From assembly GCF_030272615.1 (NCBI RefSeq), contig NC_081406.1, positions 464,346,072 through 464,410,071 on the forward strand: a stretch of DNA of 64,000 nucleotides, written 5' to 3'. Within the stretch, counting starts at the first letter, position 1; each line of letters starts with the position of its first letter. The stretch comes from Cryptomeria japonica. Lineage: Eukaryota > Streptophyta > Pinopsida > Cupressales > Cupressaceae. The position numbers and the translations under genes are program-made. Shown here one piece after another: positions 39,453 through 50,386 of the stretch. The notes under the pieces were generated by a model. It was not told the origin of the DNA. It did not search any database and saw only the letters and a list, made by a program, of their open reading frames with translations.

Positions 39453-40730
39453 GTGGATCAGGCTCTTGAAGAATCTATGAGACAAGAAGTCGAGCCTGAT
39501 ATCAATATGTTTGAAATCGTCATAGAAAGTTATGAGGAGTCTATACAAAGTGAATACAGTGATGTATTAGATAATGAAAGGTTTGTTCAAAGACAACTAG
39601 CCTTAGATTGGCATCCTACATTGAATGTGGTAACAATTGAGGATGAAGAAGTTCATCTTAGAAGGCCTAGTGAGGAAGAGGTCAAAAATCTCACTAAAGC
39701 TGCCATTGCCAAAGCAAAACACAACTATAACTTGAGAAGCACTAAGAGGGACACTGATCAAGGTGAACCTAGTTCCATGTTCACAAAAGAGATCACCCAA
39801 AAAGGGGCAGTAGGTAGTGCTACTACTGTTCCTAAGATTAGTCAAGAAAAGAAGGAACAAGTCAAAGATGTAACCAACAATATAGATATCGGTGATATAC
39901 AAGGGGCTGCCACAATGAAAAAGACAAGTCAACTCAAGACAGAAAGAGTTAGAGCTAGTACTGAAATAAGCAATAGTTCTACATTTGACATGGCTCAAGC
40001 TCTTACTCAAATGAAGGTCACTGTTCCATTAGTAGAATTACTGAAGATTAAAGAACATAGGGATGCAGCTTTGTCTTTATTCTCTAGTATATCTGATAGT
40101 GACACAGTCTTACCCACCGGTTCAACTAGAATTGGAAAGGATCAAGAGTTCCAAACCCCAGAGGTTTATGTTGGAACCACTATCACTCAAGAGCCTTCAC
40201 AGGTAGATACCTTCTATGTTACTTTGTTAGTCAATAACAGGTTGATTAAAAACTGCATGATAGATTGAGGAGTTGTTGCTAATGTAATGCCCTATGGTGT
40301 TATGAAAGAATTAGGACTATCAATAACCACTGTGTATGGGAAATGCTATGCCATGGATAATAGAGAAGTGCCTGTGATAGGTACAATGAAAGATGTAGAA
40401 GTAAAAATAGCAGCATTCCCTGAGGCAACTTATAAGATGGATGTTATTGTTACTGATACTAAGCCCCATTATGGTATGTTACTTTCCAGGCAGTGGGTAG
40501 CAACAGTAGGAGGAAATGTTCAACTAGACCTATCCTATGCCACCATTCCAATCAATGGAAATGAGGTCAAATTGTACAGAGAGCCATGTGCTCCTAGGGT
40601 AATTGAAAATGTAGACCCTAATATGCTCAATTGTATGATTGATGTAGATCTTGATAACTTTAGACTTCAACCAATTTTACCTCAACTAAAGAATACTGAC
40701 CCTATTGTGGTCGAATTAGAAGCACAATAC
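39453..40730 (+). pseudogene. Aspartic protease region of Tat-like pol
   Basis: The retropepsin active-site context lies at about 40251-40290: CMID, then a TGA stop (40266) where the family has Ser or Thr of the D-S/T-G triad, then GVVANVMP. The catalytic Asp (40263-40265) and Gly (40269-40271) are kept. Downstream hydrophobic strands and the second half (DVIVTDTKPHYGMLLSRQWV, about 40440-40500) fit the fold. A long charged linker (39453-40150) separates gag from protease. Same frame as gag. Confidence 0.82.
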
Positions 40731-41336
40731 TATGGACTATGGCAGATGTATTTTGATGGAGCTTGCTCCAAAGAAAGATCTGGAGCAAGTGTTCTTTTTG
40801 TATCCCCATCAAGTATGACCTTTAAGTATTCATTCTTATTGGCCTTCCAATGCACAAATAATACTGCAGAGTATGAAGCTCTATTTCTAGGGCTTGAAGT
40901 TGCAAAGAAGCATGGAATTTAGTTGTTGATAGTGTCAGGGGATTCGGAATTGGTTGTATCTTAGGTAAGATCCAAATATGCATCCAAGAATGATAGATTA
41001 AAGAGATATAAACATGCAGTTTGGGATGTTATTGAGCATTTTAGTGCATTTTCTATTAATTGGATAGAGCGATCAAAGAAAATTATGGCAGATTTCCTAG
41101 CCAATGTTGCCTTGAATAATGATGATGCAACATTAACTGGTATTTCTACTATGGAGATAAAGTCTAGGCTTGTCATTCTTGACAATGTGTACAATTGGAA
41201 AGTTTTTGCTGATGATGAAGACATCGTTAGGTTCATCCAATGTGTTGATGATTATGATGGATAGAAGTTTGATTGCAATGCACCGGTGGAGGTGGTTGAC
41301 AATAAGGAAACAATGTTTGGAAATGATTTAGTCTAG
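40731..41336 (+). pseudogene. Archaeal-type RNase H (aRNH), located between protease and RT
   Basis: The domain degrades the RNA strand of RNA:DNA hybrids. All four acidic catalytic positions are visible: MYFDGACS (about 40747), NNTAEYEAL (about 40857), VSGDSELVV (about 40933) and ADFLANVA (about 41089). TAG stops at 40920 and 40962 fall inside the domain, both where a Gln fits; TAGs at 41262 and 41334 lie in the linker towards RT. The extra RNase H is a hallmark of Tat-lineage elements. Its position ahead of RT differs from the gRNH-aRNH-INT order seen in the remnant at 60130-62720. Confidence 0.85.
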
Positions 41337-42300
41337 TTGGAAACTAATGAGATACCTAAAGGGTTGGTAGAGTTGGAAAGCATGTTCAGTTATAATGATA
41401 GTCACTTACATCAGCAGTCTACCACCAAGTTGGAAGAGTTAGAGGAGGTAAACCTGGGGACTGAATCATCCCCTAAGTTAGTATATATTGGAAAGAAGTT
41501 ACCCCCTCATGTCAGGACTAACCTTATTAATTTATTGAAGAAATATAAACATGTTTTTGCTTGGTCTTATGAAGACCTAAAGGTGTATAGACAAGATCTT
41601 TTTCAGCATGAAGTTCCTTTACTTCTAGATGCTAAGCCTTTCAGACAGAAACAGAGGCCCATCAATCCCTTGTTAGAAACTAAACTACAACAAGAGTTGA
41701 CTAAATTGAGAGAAGGGGAATTATCAAACCAATAAGGCATTCTTCATGGGTCTCTAATCTAGTCCCAGTAAGAAAGAAGAATGGGGACATTAGATTGTGT
41801 GTAGATTTCAGAAATTTAAATGTTGCCTCTTTGAAAGATAACTACTCTTCCCCAAATATGGAAGCCATGCTATAGAGAGTGACAGGATGTGACCTTTTAT
41901 CTATGATGGATGGTTTTTCTAGATACAATCAAGAGTTAGTGAAGGAATCTGAACGGTTTAAAACTGCCTTCACTACTCCATGGGGAACATATGTCTATGT
42001 GAGAATGTCGTTCGGATTGAAAAATGCTGGAGCTACATTTCAGAGGGCCATGGATGTAGCCTTTAAAGAATTCATCAATATCATCATGATGGTTTATCAA
42101 GATGATCTAACCTATTTCTCTAAAAGGGTTGATGATCATTGTGGACATTTGGAAAAGGTGTTCAATAAAGCTTTGGAATTTGGTGTGTCACTAAACCCAA
42201 GAAATGCCATTTTGGAGTTACAGAAGGAAAACTACTGGGACACATTGTTTCCAAGGAAGGGGTAAGGATAGACCCTAAAAAAATTGAGGCAATAAATAAG
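41337..42300 (+). pseudogene. Reverse transcriptase of Tat-like element
   Basis: RT copies the element RNA into DNA. Visible motifs are VFAWSYEDLKVY (about 41553), PVRKKNGDIRLCVDFRNLN (about 41766), SMMDGFSRYNQ (about 41900), FTTPWGTYVYVRMSFGLKNAGATFQRAMD (about 41971-42055, seen as consecutive motifs) and the catalytic box YQDD at 42095-42106. YQDD is unusual: this position is normally a small or aliphatic residue, and one base change from a Leu codon would explain it. A frameshift near 41720 and another between 42230 and 42300 plus TAG 41873 break the frame. Confidence 0.9.
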
Positions 42301-42960
42301 GTGTCTGAACCTAAGAATGTGAAAGGAATTCAATCTTTTCTAAGAAAAGTGAATTTTGTTAGGAGGTTCATTGCAAACTTTGTAGAGATAGTCAAGCCTA
42401 TTGTCAAGTTGCTAAAAAAGGATACCAAATTTTGTTGGGATCAAGAAGCCTCCAAGGATTTTGCTGAAATTAAGAAAGCCATTCAGGAAGCACCAGTGCT
42501 GAAATCTCCTGATTATAGTAAGCCCTTTTCCCTATTCTCTTTTGCTTCATATCATATAGTAGCTGCAGTATTGTTACAAAAGGACAATGAGGGATATGAA
42601 CATCCCATAGCCTTCTACAGTAAGTCTTTGTAGGTGGCAGAACTAAAATATGAGACCATGGAGAAACAAGCCTATGCTCTAGTTAAAGTTTTTAAGGCTT
42701 TTAGGCCATACTTAGGGAATGCAAATATCATTGCCTATGTCCCACATGCCGCAGTTAAGGATATTTTGTCCCAGTCTAAAGTTACAGGGAGAAGATGTAG
42801 ATGGATTAATAGGATCCAAGAATTTGAATTGGAGATAAAGATTACCAAATTGGTAAGAGGTTTAGGTTTGGCTAAAATCATGACTGAGTCCAATCTTATG
42901 AACGTTGAAATACATAATGTTGAAGTCAGAGATACCTCAGTCACTAGCATTGAAAGGCAG
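42301..42960 (+). pseudogene. Classical (Ty3-type) RNase H / tether domain, catalytically degenerate
   Basis: This is the RT-linked RNase H. The motif that normally carries the first catalytic Asp (TDAS-like) reads LFSFASYHIVAAVL (about 42529-42570), without the Asp. IAFYSKSL, then TAG 42631, and ELKYETMEKQAYALVKVFKAFRPYL follow. Loss of catalysis in this domain alongside a complete aRNH agrees with the convergent 'tether plus new RNase H' arrangement described for Tat elements. Confidence 0.85.
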
Positions 42961-44220
42961 CCTTGGTACTCAGAGATAATTAGATTTTTAAGAGATGTTA
43001 CATTCTCAGAAGAAATGACACATAATCAGAAAAGAACTCTGAAACTCAAGTCCCAAAAATATGTGCTCATTCAGGGTGATCTATTCTGGAGGAAAAGAGA
43101 TGGAGAGTTACTAATGTGTCTAGATGAATTCCAGGCCAAACGAGTGTTGAGTGAAATGCATGATGGAGTATGTGGAGGTCACTACTCTGCTAAGACTACT
43201 GCTAGTAAGATAATCCGTGCTGGATACTATTGGCCCACTTTATTCAAAGATGCTCATGCATATGTTCGGAAATGTGACCCATGTCAGAAATTTTCATCCA
43301 AGCTGAAGTATGAAGGAGCCTTACCCCTAAATCTAGTCTTTGTAGAAGCTCCTTTTGCCTAGTGGAGCATTGATTTTATTGGAGAGATTACTGAGAGGTC
43401 AATTAGAGGTCACAGATGGATCATAGTAGCCACTGATTATTTCACAAAATGGATAGAAGCCATTCCTACATGAAGAGCTACTAGTAAGGTTGTCATTGAT
43501 TTTCTGATGGATAATGTTGTGACCAGATTTGGAATACCTGCAAAATTGGTGATGGATAATGCCATGTGTTTCAGATCAGAAGAGTTTATAGGCTTTTGTA
43601 CTAGTCACGGAATACTCATGTCTTACTCTTCACCTTATCACCCCCAGGGGAATGGACAAGCAGAATCTAGAAATAAAAGCCTTTTGACTATCATCAAGAA
43701 AATCCTTGAAGAAAATAAGAGATCTTGGGATCAAAAATTGAAGTTGGCCTTGTGGGTAGATAGAATAATAGTCAAGAAGGTCATTGGAATGTCCCCTTTT
43801 GAACTGGTTTATGGTGCTTAGGCCAGATTGCCAGTAAATAATCTTCTTCCAATTTACAAGTTCTTGCAAGATGAGGATATGGAGCTATCTGAACCTATGG
43901 TAGACAGAATGATCCAAATTGTTGAGGTGGAAGAGCTCAGAGCTTTAGCTCACAAAAGAAATCAGAAGATCCAATTGCAATCCAAATACCTTTTTGATAA
44001 AAGAACATCATTAAGGAAGTTTCAAATTGATGACATTGTTCTTCAGTGGAATGCAAAAGGACAGGACAAGGGAAAGCATAAAAAATTTGAATCATTATGG
44101 ATTGGCCCTTTTGTGGTCTATGACATAAATGGTAAGGATTCATATTTTGTGAATAATATGAACGATGAAGTACAGGAATTTCCAGTGCATGGACAATTCC
44201 TAAAACATTACTTCTCTTGA
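42961..44220 (+). pseudogene. Integrase of Tat-like element
   Basis: Integrase inserts the element DNA. An HHCC zinc finger spans about 43156-43300 (MHDGVCGGHYS to CDPCQKF). The DDE core follows with WSIDFIG (about 43363), VMDNAMCF (about 43552) and GNGQAESRNKSL (about 43651). A C-terminal region with RKFQIDDIVLQWNAKGQ and WIGPFVVYDI ends at HYFS, TGA 44218. Breaks are TAG 43360, TGA 43471 and TAG 43819. No chromodomain is seen. Confidence 0.92.
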
Positions 44221-44348
44221 TGTCCATGCACAATAGGTCCTTTGTTTGTACATATTTTGTTTCCTTCCTGTTTTTCTGTTTGGGTCTGTGTTTTCGTCAG
44301 TTTCTCCAGAGTTTTTGAGTTTTCTTGTGTTGACCTTGCGATCAACCT

Positions 44349-44365
44349 TCCCCAGTCAGAGCCGC
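44349..44365 (+). other. tRNA-end-like sequence abutting the 3' LTR (inverted primer-site mimic)
   Basis: TCCCCAGTCAGAGCCGC ends exactly where the 3' LTR begins. Its reverse complement aligns to the primer site at 37184-37201 with about 14 of 19 columns matching (one gap). I see no clear polypurine tract here. Function is unknown. Confidence 0.55.
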
Positions 44366-45843
44366 TATTATCACTAATTAAATATGGGTTTTTCCTTTCC
44401 CATAATTGGCTATGATTTTTGAAATTTTAAGTAAGGCACATTTTTTATTGCTTCAGCTCTGTGCTAGGTCTTAAGGGTTTAGGGTTTTGATTTTAAATCG
44501 CTTAATGTTTGATAAAAAACCCTCTGGTTTCTATTCTTTCATTACTTTATCCACTTAAGTAATGGGTCCTAGGGTCATAGGAAGTTCCCCCCCTTTTCTT
44601 TTGGCTAGGCGGTCATGTGAATTAATCGTAAAATTTAGGCTTTATGTATTTTCCTCCGAAAGTTGTCGGGCCCAGTAAGTGGTGTGCATCTCACGGGTGG
44701 ATCTATGGCTTTCACTATTTCGCTAGGCAAAGTTGCGTGCACTTTAAAACCAATGAAGTTGTGAAAATGACATGGCATGCCAAGTAGACGGTCTAGCTAG
44801 TCGAGAGGGCGAGTAAGATGGTGGCACATGGCATAGGCTACAATAGTTAGCAAGCCAGGATTAAGCATTAAAAGGCGTGTCCCAGAGGTGAGTCAGGTCG
44901 ATAGATAGGAGATGACCTGGCAGATACAGGTGGTAAGAATTAATTGCAGCCCAGTGCTTTCTCTCGGCAAATGAAAGACTAACATGTCAGCTCTGAAGGT
45001 GACTAGATGCCAGGTGTTCAAAGTTGAGTCAGATGGCCCACGCCTCCCGGAGTCTATTCAGATGGTTAAGCACCGAGCAACTAGAAAATGATCTGATGGG
45101 CCACATGATTTTGCAAGGGTAAGATGCTCGTTCTTTATACCCTGCAAAATAGTGAAAATAAAAAGGTTCATCCATGTGTCATGATAGATGGTGACGTGTC
45201 CATGGACACGTGGTTTTGGAAGAAGCTGTGTGCCTGCCAAGGTGGAACCAGTGGTATAAAGGAGAGGCACGTGGCTGATGTTGAATTGAATGCAAAAGGT
45301 TTTCCAAAGCCAATGGGTGAGTGCCACATGGTAGCCAGTAGCCAATAAAGAGGCAGGACCTTGCACGGAGCCAGGATTGTTAAGTCATTGTAACGGTCAA
45401 TCAAGTTTCTTTGGCGCTATTTCGCAGGACCAAATTGCCTGATGGTTATGCTTCGCAAAGTTGTGAAAGAGCAAGAGGAAAGAATTGGAGGAACATTGTG
45501 GCTTGTTGGAGCGAAAAATATGAATTCTCTCATGAATTCAATTTTGAAAGGACGACTAAAGCATGCGGAATCAATGTTGTAGTTAAGACCTTGGGTACAA
45601 TATATGATTTCCTATCAACCGGATGAAGGTATCTTTCTAAAAAATTATTGCAGAGGAGTAGATACAGAGCTATTTTCTTCAAATACAGAGTAAGTAAATT
45701 CAGTTGCAGAGCGAATTCCTTCAAGCTAAGAATAGGTTTTCTTGTACTCTCATGAAGCAATTTCTTTGTGGTGTGTTTAAATAAGATATTGATTTATGAT
45801 AGAACTATTTGGGGGCAGTAATCTGATTTCTTACATTTTCAAA

Positions 45844-48800
45844 ATGGCACCTAAGAGAGAATTTTCTAGGAAACTCAATTATCCGGAAAGAGCCATTTGT
45901 GATTATTTTCTTGAATAGTTGACGTTGTCAACTAATCAGGCATCGAAAGAAAAAGAATTAGTGCCTAGAGCTCCTCGTTTGAAAATAGGAAAAGAACTAT
46001 ATGACAAGGGTAACTGGTTGAGAGACCCATAGGTCAGATTGTTTGGGTTGGGGTTATTTAAGGTTGGATTTGGAATGAGAAATTCTCTGGCCCCACAAAA
46101 TAGTATTTGGGAATTAGATGTTGGGAAGTTGGTAGTCCCAGGGGTATTTATGGATATGGATCTATTGACCCAAATTGCACTTAATTATGATCCAGTCACA
46201 AGAAGCATTTGGGATATAAATGGAAAAAACCTTATTGAGATTAATACTGAAGAATTCAAAAGTGCTTTTGTGCTGAATGAGTTTACAAATTTTCTGGAAC
46301 CCATAAATTTCAAATCATTAGCTCAAATATATAGTGCATAGAGGAATCATCTTAGGAATGGGCCTCTCAAGGAATTTTTTGTGAAGATAGGTGGGTTGAC
46401 AGTTGTAGGACCCAACACAGAAGAGCCCTTTTCATTGACTCTGTTCATCCTTAGGGCTAAGGGAATGTATTGGGCACTTTGCCAAGTTTTGGTTGAAGAT
46501 GCTGAAGCGAATATGCCCAATCACTACTTGTTAACAATTGCTCATATTTTGAATCCTTCCCTTGCAGTAACATTTGATTATGCTTCTTTCATTGCTGATG
46601 CTATCCATGGGGGGTTAATAGGAATAAATAATGGAAAGGTGGATAGGCCTTTTGGATGGTACTCACTCATGATGCATCTATTTCTTTTCAAAGGTGGTGA
46701 TTACTTTGCCAGTGGATTGGACCTCGTCAAAGAGAAAGAAGGAGAAAAGATGCTAGTACAACTATGGAGTATTGTGTTGTCATGGGATAGAGAGGATGCC
46801 AGTTTCTTGAAGTTTGATAAATAATTTGCATCCAAGATCAGAACTCTCGACCTCTACTCAGAGAACCCAAGAATCCCCAAGGTTCTTTTGGAATTCACTA
46901 GACCAAAAGAATTTGCAGAGAGCATAAAGATTGTTCACAATTGGGGTGACATTTATCTGTATCCAGTCTCAATAGTTTTTGAAGTTTTTGGTTTTAGAGG
47001 CACCCTATTAGGTCCCTCTCAAAGTAGGAATTGCAGAGGTCCTTAGACAAATTGGTAGTGTACAAGAGGCAAAACTAACAGGCAGGGGTAAAGGGACTAT
47101 TTTCCCTACGGTTACCATAGCCAACCAATTTGTAATAACTAAGGGAGGTTGGAATTTCTTTGAGGATTTTCTCAAGCCTTATGATTTGTCAACTGCAGTA
47201 TCCAGGTGTGTTGATCCAGAAGATTTCTTTAGTGGCATGTTTAGAAAGAGAGCAGCGTGCAGAGGTAGACCCCATCAATTTTAATTTCCTAAAGACCTCA
47301 TCAGAAATGAGTTTGATCTAGATGAGCAGGAGCTGAGAAAGGAGAAATGGGTGGCTTATAAGAAAGCCTTAGACTTTGTGCATCAGTTTGATTCCAGCTA
47401 TGACCCATTGTCTAGCTTTTTCCCTCTGGAGGAGAAAATAAAGTTTTTAATTGTTTGCTTTGAGGATGTGATGAAGACCCTGAAGGAGAAGAGGGAAGCT
47501 GTGATTAAAGGCAACCCTGAAAAGGAAAGAATGGTTCTAAGTAGGTCTGCCTCCAGCAAACCAATCCCTCCTGGTGACTATACACTGCACAAGAAATCTA
47601 GTTATAGTGTGTTGATGCCTACAACAGGGGAGCCCTCTACCTCCAAAAGAAAGAGGAAGATACAAGATGTCATTGACATCCAAGAGAGCCCAAAGAAGCA
47701 GAGAGTAGGGAAATAAGTACAATCTGATACACCTTTGTACTCTCCATCCCAATCCCCTATCCACATAGGAGATGAGAAAGCAGTAGCTGAGCAACTTCTA
47801 CAGTTAGGCAGTCAAGGGGAAATTGCTTATATTTATGATGAAGTGGAAGAAGGAATGCCAAAAGAACCCCTTGCTACTGAAATGAATATTACCACCACTA
47901 AACTCAAAGGCCAGGAGTGGGATCCTGAGATAAGGTAGGCAAGTGATGACTTCTTGGCTGACAACAATTTCGTCACATCAGAAGCATTTATGCAATTTAT
48001 ATGGAAACAAAATATAGATAAGTACAATGTAAGATGTGAGAAGAGAAAATGTGAGCAACCTAATAAAGATCTAGCCCTGGTAGAGGAGGAAATAAAACAA
48101 GAGATGATGGAAGAATTTAAGACCATCACTCCTGAGCAAGGGAGAGATATGGTGGCACAAGCTACAGTGCTTATTCTACCTATGTGGGATATAGCAGATG
48201 CCCCGGTACTAGAGGCACTGAGAAAGGAGACCAAGCCCATGCAGGAAATTACTTTCAGTAAGGATAATGTTACACTTGTCATGTGGTCTCTCAAGAGAAA
48301 TGAGAGTAAGAAAAGCAAAGATACCCCAAGGTCAAGTTACCTTGGTGGAATGATGGTGAAGAGAGTGCAGAACACAGGGGTGGTGGAAGCTGCTAGCACT
48401 GTGCTAGAGACTGAAAAATTTAGTGTTGCAGTAGCAGAAAAGGAGGCCAAGGAAAAAGAGATCCTCCAAGTCAAGTTGAAGACAATTTTGAAGGCCTACA
48501 ACAGTGCTAAGGAGGAGGTAAGAGGTAAGGATAGCATCATTGCTAAGCTGCAAAGGTAGTTGACTGGACATCACCATCAAGGTGAGTCTTCAACACTGAT
48601 GATCTCCTCTTCCCCTGCAAGACCTCTACCTACCAACCCTATCATTGAGTTCCCACCATCTCCCGCACCCTCTAGCTCTCAAATGGTTCAGATTACTCCT
48701 CAAGAGCTAGAAAATTTAAAACAGGCTCAGGCCTTATATGCAAAGAAATATGAGGACAGAGTAAGGGCTATTATTTCCAGTTTTGTAGATACAATGAGTG

Positions 48801-49474
48801 CCTCATTACTATATAATAACATAGGAAAGATTTTGGATATGAGGAATGAACTCAATGGGGATAAGGCCATTTTGACACCTATTCTTGACAAGTGGAAGCC
48901 TAGAGAGAAGGACTTGGAATCTATTTGTGCATCTTATGATGAAGTAGGGATTGATCCTATCATTAAATCCACTTGTGATACCCTCAAGGATCTAGTAAAA
49001 TTGGTAGGAGAGGTAGACAATGTTGATAGGAAAATCAACCTGTATAAAAAGGAATACACTGATCAGGTTTTTGAATTTATTCCCGGAGTTTTTGCTAGCC
49101 CAAATCAGTTAAAGGACAAACAAGTATGGCTTAAAGAATTAGAGGCCAAATTGTCAGCCAAAATAAAAGGAATTATTGATTTAGATGATGCTTCCTTTTT
49201 TGTTGTAACAATTCAGGAGATAGAGAGAATTAAATCTCACTATGGTTTCCTCAATTCAGAGGTTAACAAGATGAGGAATTCCTGGAAAAGGTTGACCAAG
49301 GCTAAGACAAAAGTGATTGATTTCATGTGGCCAACTGATGATGTGTACAATGAATGGACAATAGAATATGTCGTCTAGGATGTAGAGAAGTTAGAGGGCT
49401 CTCCAAAACAGTTGGAAGAGGTTGCAATAGTACATCAAGTTGAAGAAGCTGCAGAGGTCGAAAAGGACTTGTAA
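45844..49474 (+). pseudogene. LTR-encoded ~1,210-codon ORF, unknown function
   Basis: Starting at ATG 45844 (MAPKREFSRKLNYPERAI), one frame runs to about 47005; a frameshift there moves to a second frame that runs to TAA 49472. I do not recognise a family. The N-terminal ~390 codons look globular, with WELDVGKLVVPGVFMDMD (about 46110), LIEINTEEFKSAFVL (about 46234) and MPNHYLLTIAHILNPSL (about 46513). The middle has a nuclear-signal-like KRKRK and PKKQRVGK pair (about 47650-47713) and a coiled-coil-like stretch (about 48430-48555). A Ser/Pro linker (about 48590-48690) precedes a helical C-terminal part. Stops are TAG 45916, 46030, 46339, 47009, 47936, 48557 and 49376, and TAA 46822, 47282 and 47714. 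At 47714 and 49376 the 5' LTR copy has a sense codon. Confidence 0.72.
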
Positions 49475-50386
49475 CTATTTTTGTAAAAGGCTTTGTAACC
49501 TCTTTTGGAAAAGAAATGATTGTAACAAATTCTCCTAGGAAAGTCCGAAGCTATTGTGCATCCATATTGTTATAAATAGATACCAGGACTATGTAAAAAG
49601 GCATTGCATAGAATTGTAAGAAAACACTGCAAAAATTTACCTAAGCTTTTCTAAGTTTAATGGAGAATATTCAAAAGTTTTTGTAATGCTTTCTTGAAGA
49701 TAATATCAATATACAGACCATCGGTTTTGAGTAAAGCTTTGTGTCATCTTCAAATGTGTTTGCATTTATTTACTGTTTCATACTGAATGATCTAGGGTTT
49801 GTAAGGCAACATTCAGTAGATGTGTTTGCTAGCTTTTCTCTTTAAGAGGGAAATTAAATATGCGGGGATCACTTCTATCGGTAAATTACCTGTAAGACAT
49901 CTTTAATCTTGATGAGCATAGTTTGATTTGGTATGCATAAATTCTCATGTATGTTAGGTATATATAGGGATTAAAAGATGTTGAGCCAATGCGATGTGTA
50001 GAGATATTCTATTTGGGGAGTATTGTTTGAATTTTGATGACTCTATGACCTTGGATAAGGCATTGGTATCGATCAAGGTTGTCTATTGCATGTTTTGTAG
50101 ATCAAAAATACTAAATATGAGTATAATTTTCATTCCTTTGCTTCAGTTAGTTTCAAGGTGAATAGATCCACTAGTTTTCTAGACTGGTTTGCTATGGATT
50201 TATCTTTTGAAAGTGTGAATTTAGTTCACAAAGGTATACCTACCTGGACTCTGAATAAGTCCGAAGTGTAGAAGGTTAAATCAAAAATTGTCATATGTTG
50301 TCCTAAGAGTTTCCTTCCCCTTAACATCTCTCCTGCATAGAGTTTAATCATCTTATTATAAGGATGTTGAAGTGAATCAGATTTTT
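49475..50386 (+). other. Non-coding tail of the 3' LTR
   Basis: It matches 36240-37165 of the 5' LTR with small indels (about 20 bp near 49797 is missing, relative to 36560-36590). No gene-like ORF is seen. Confidence 0.7.

Larger units (their letters stand above)
32758..50386 (+). mobile_element. Tat/Ogre-like Ty3-gypsy retrotransposon with ~6 kb ORF-bearing LTRs
   Basis: Direct repeats at 32758-37179 and 44366-50386 flank a 7.2 kb internal region encoding gag, protease, archaeal-type RNase H, RT, classical RNase H and integrase in one sense strand. The 5' LTR has an internal 1641-bp deletion; restoring its length gives about 6063 bp, in line with the 3' LTR (about 6021 bp). The primer site is not the iMet type. 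The order of domains and the degenerate classical RNase H point to the Tat lineage. In one aligned stretch (35581-35770 against about 48810-49000) I count about a dozen differences in 190 bases, so it is older than the minus-strand LARD. Confidence 0.9.
44366..50386 (+). repeat. 3' LTR of Tat-like element (~6.0 kb)
   Basis: It starts TATTATCACTAATTAAATA (TG mutated to TA relative to the 5' LTR) and matches the 5' LTR until about 50386. Its last ~10-15 bases are missing and the sequence passes straight into the middle of a LARD LTR. The LTR holds ~1.48 kb of non-coding sequence, a candidate TATA box (45255-45261), the ~3.6 kb ORF and ~0.9 kb of non-coding tail. Confidence 0.88.

Noticed and set aside
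40261-40290. TGA at the protease active site as a programmed readthrough codon
   Set aside because: It stands in place of Ser/Thr within the catalytic triad, not at a gag-pol boundary, and the copy has many other random breaks.
37392-44220. Integrated virus such as an endogenous pararetrovirus
   Set aside because: Integrase with HHCC and DDE motifs, flanking LTRs and a tRNA primer site identify a Ty3/gypsy retrotransposon. No movement, coat or envelope-like gene is seen.
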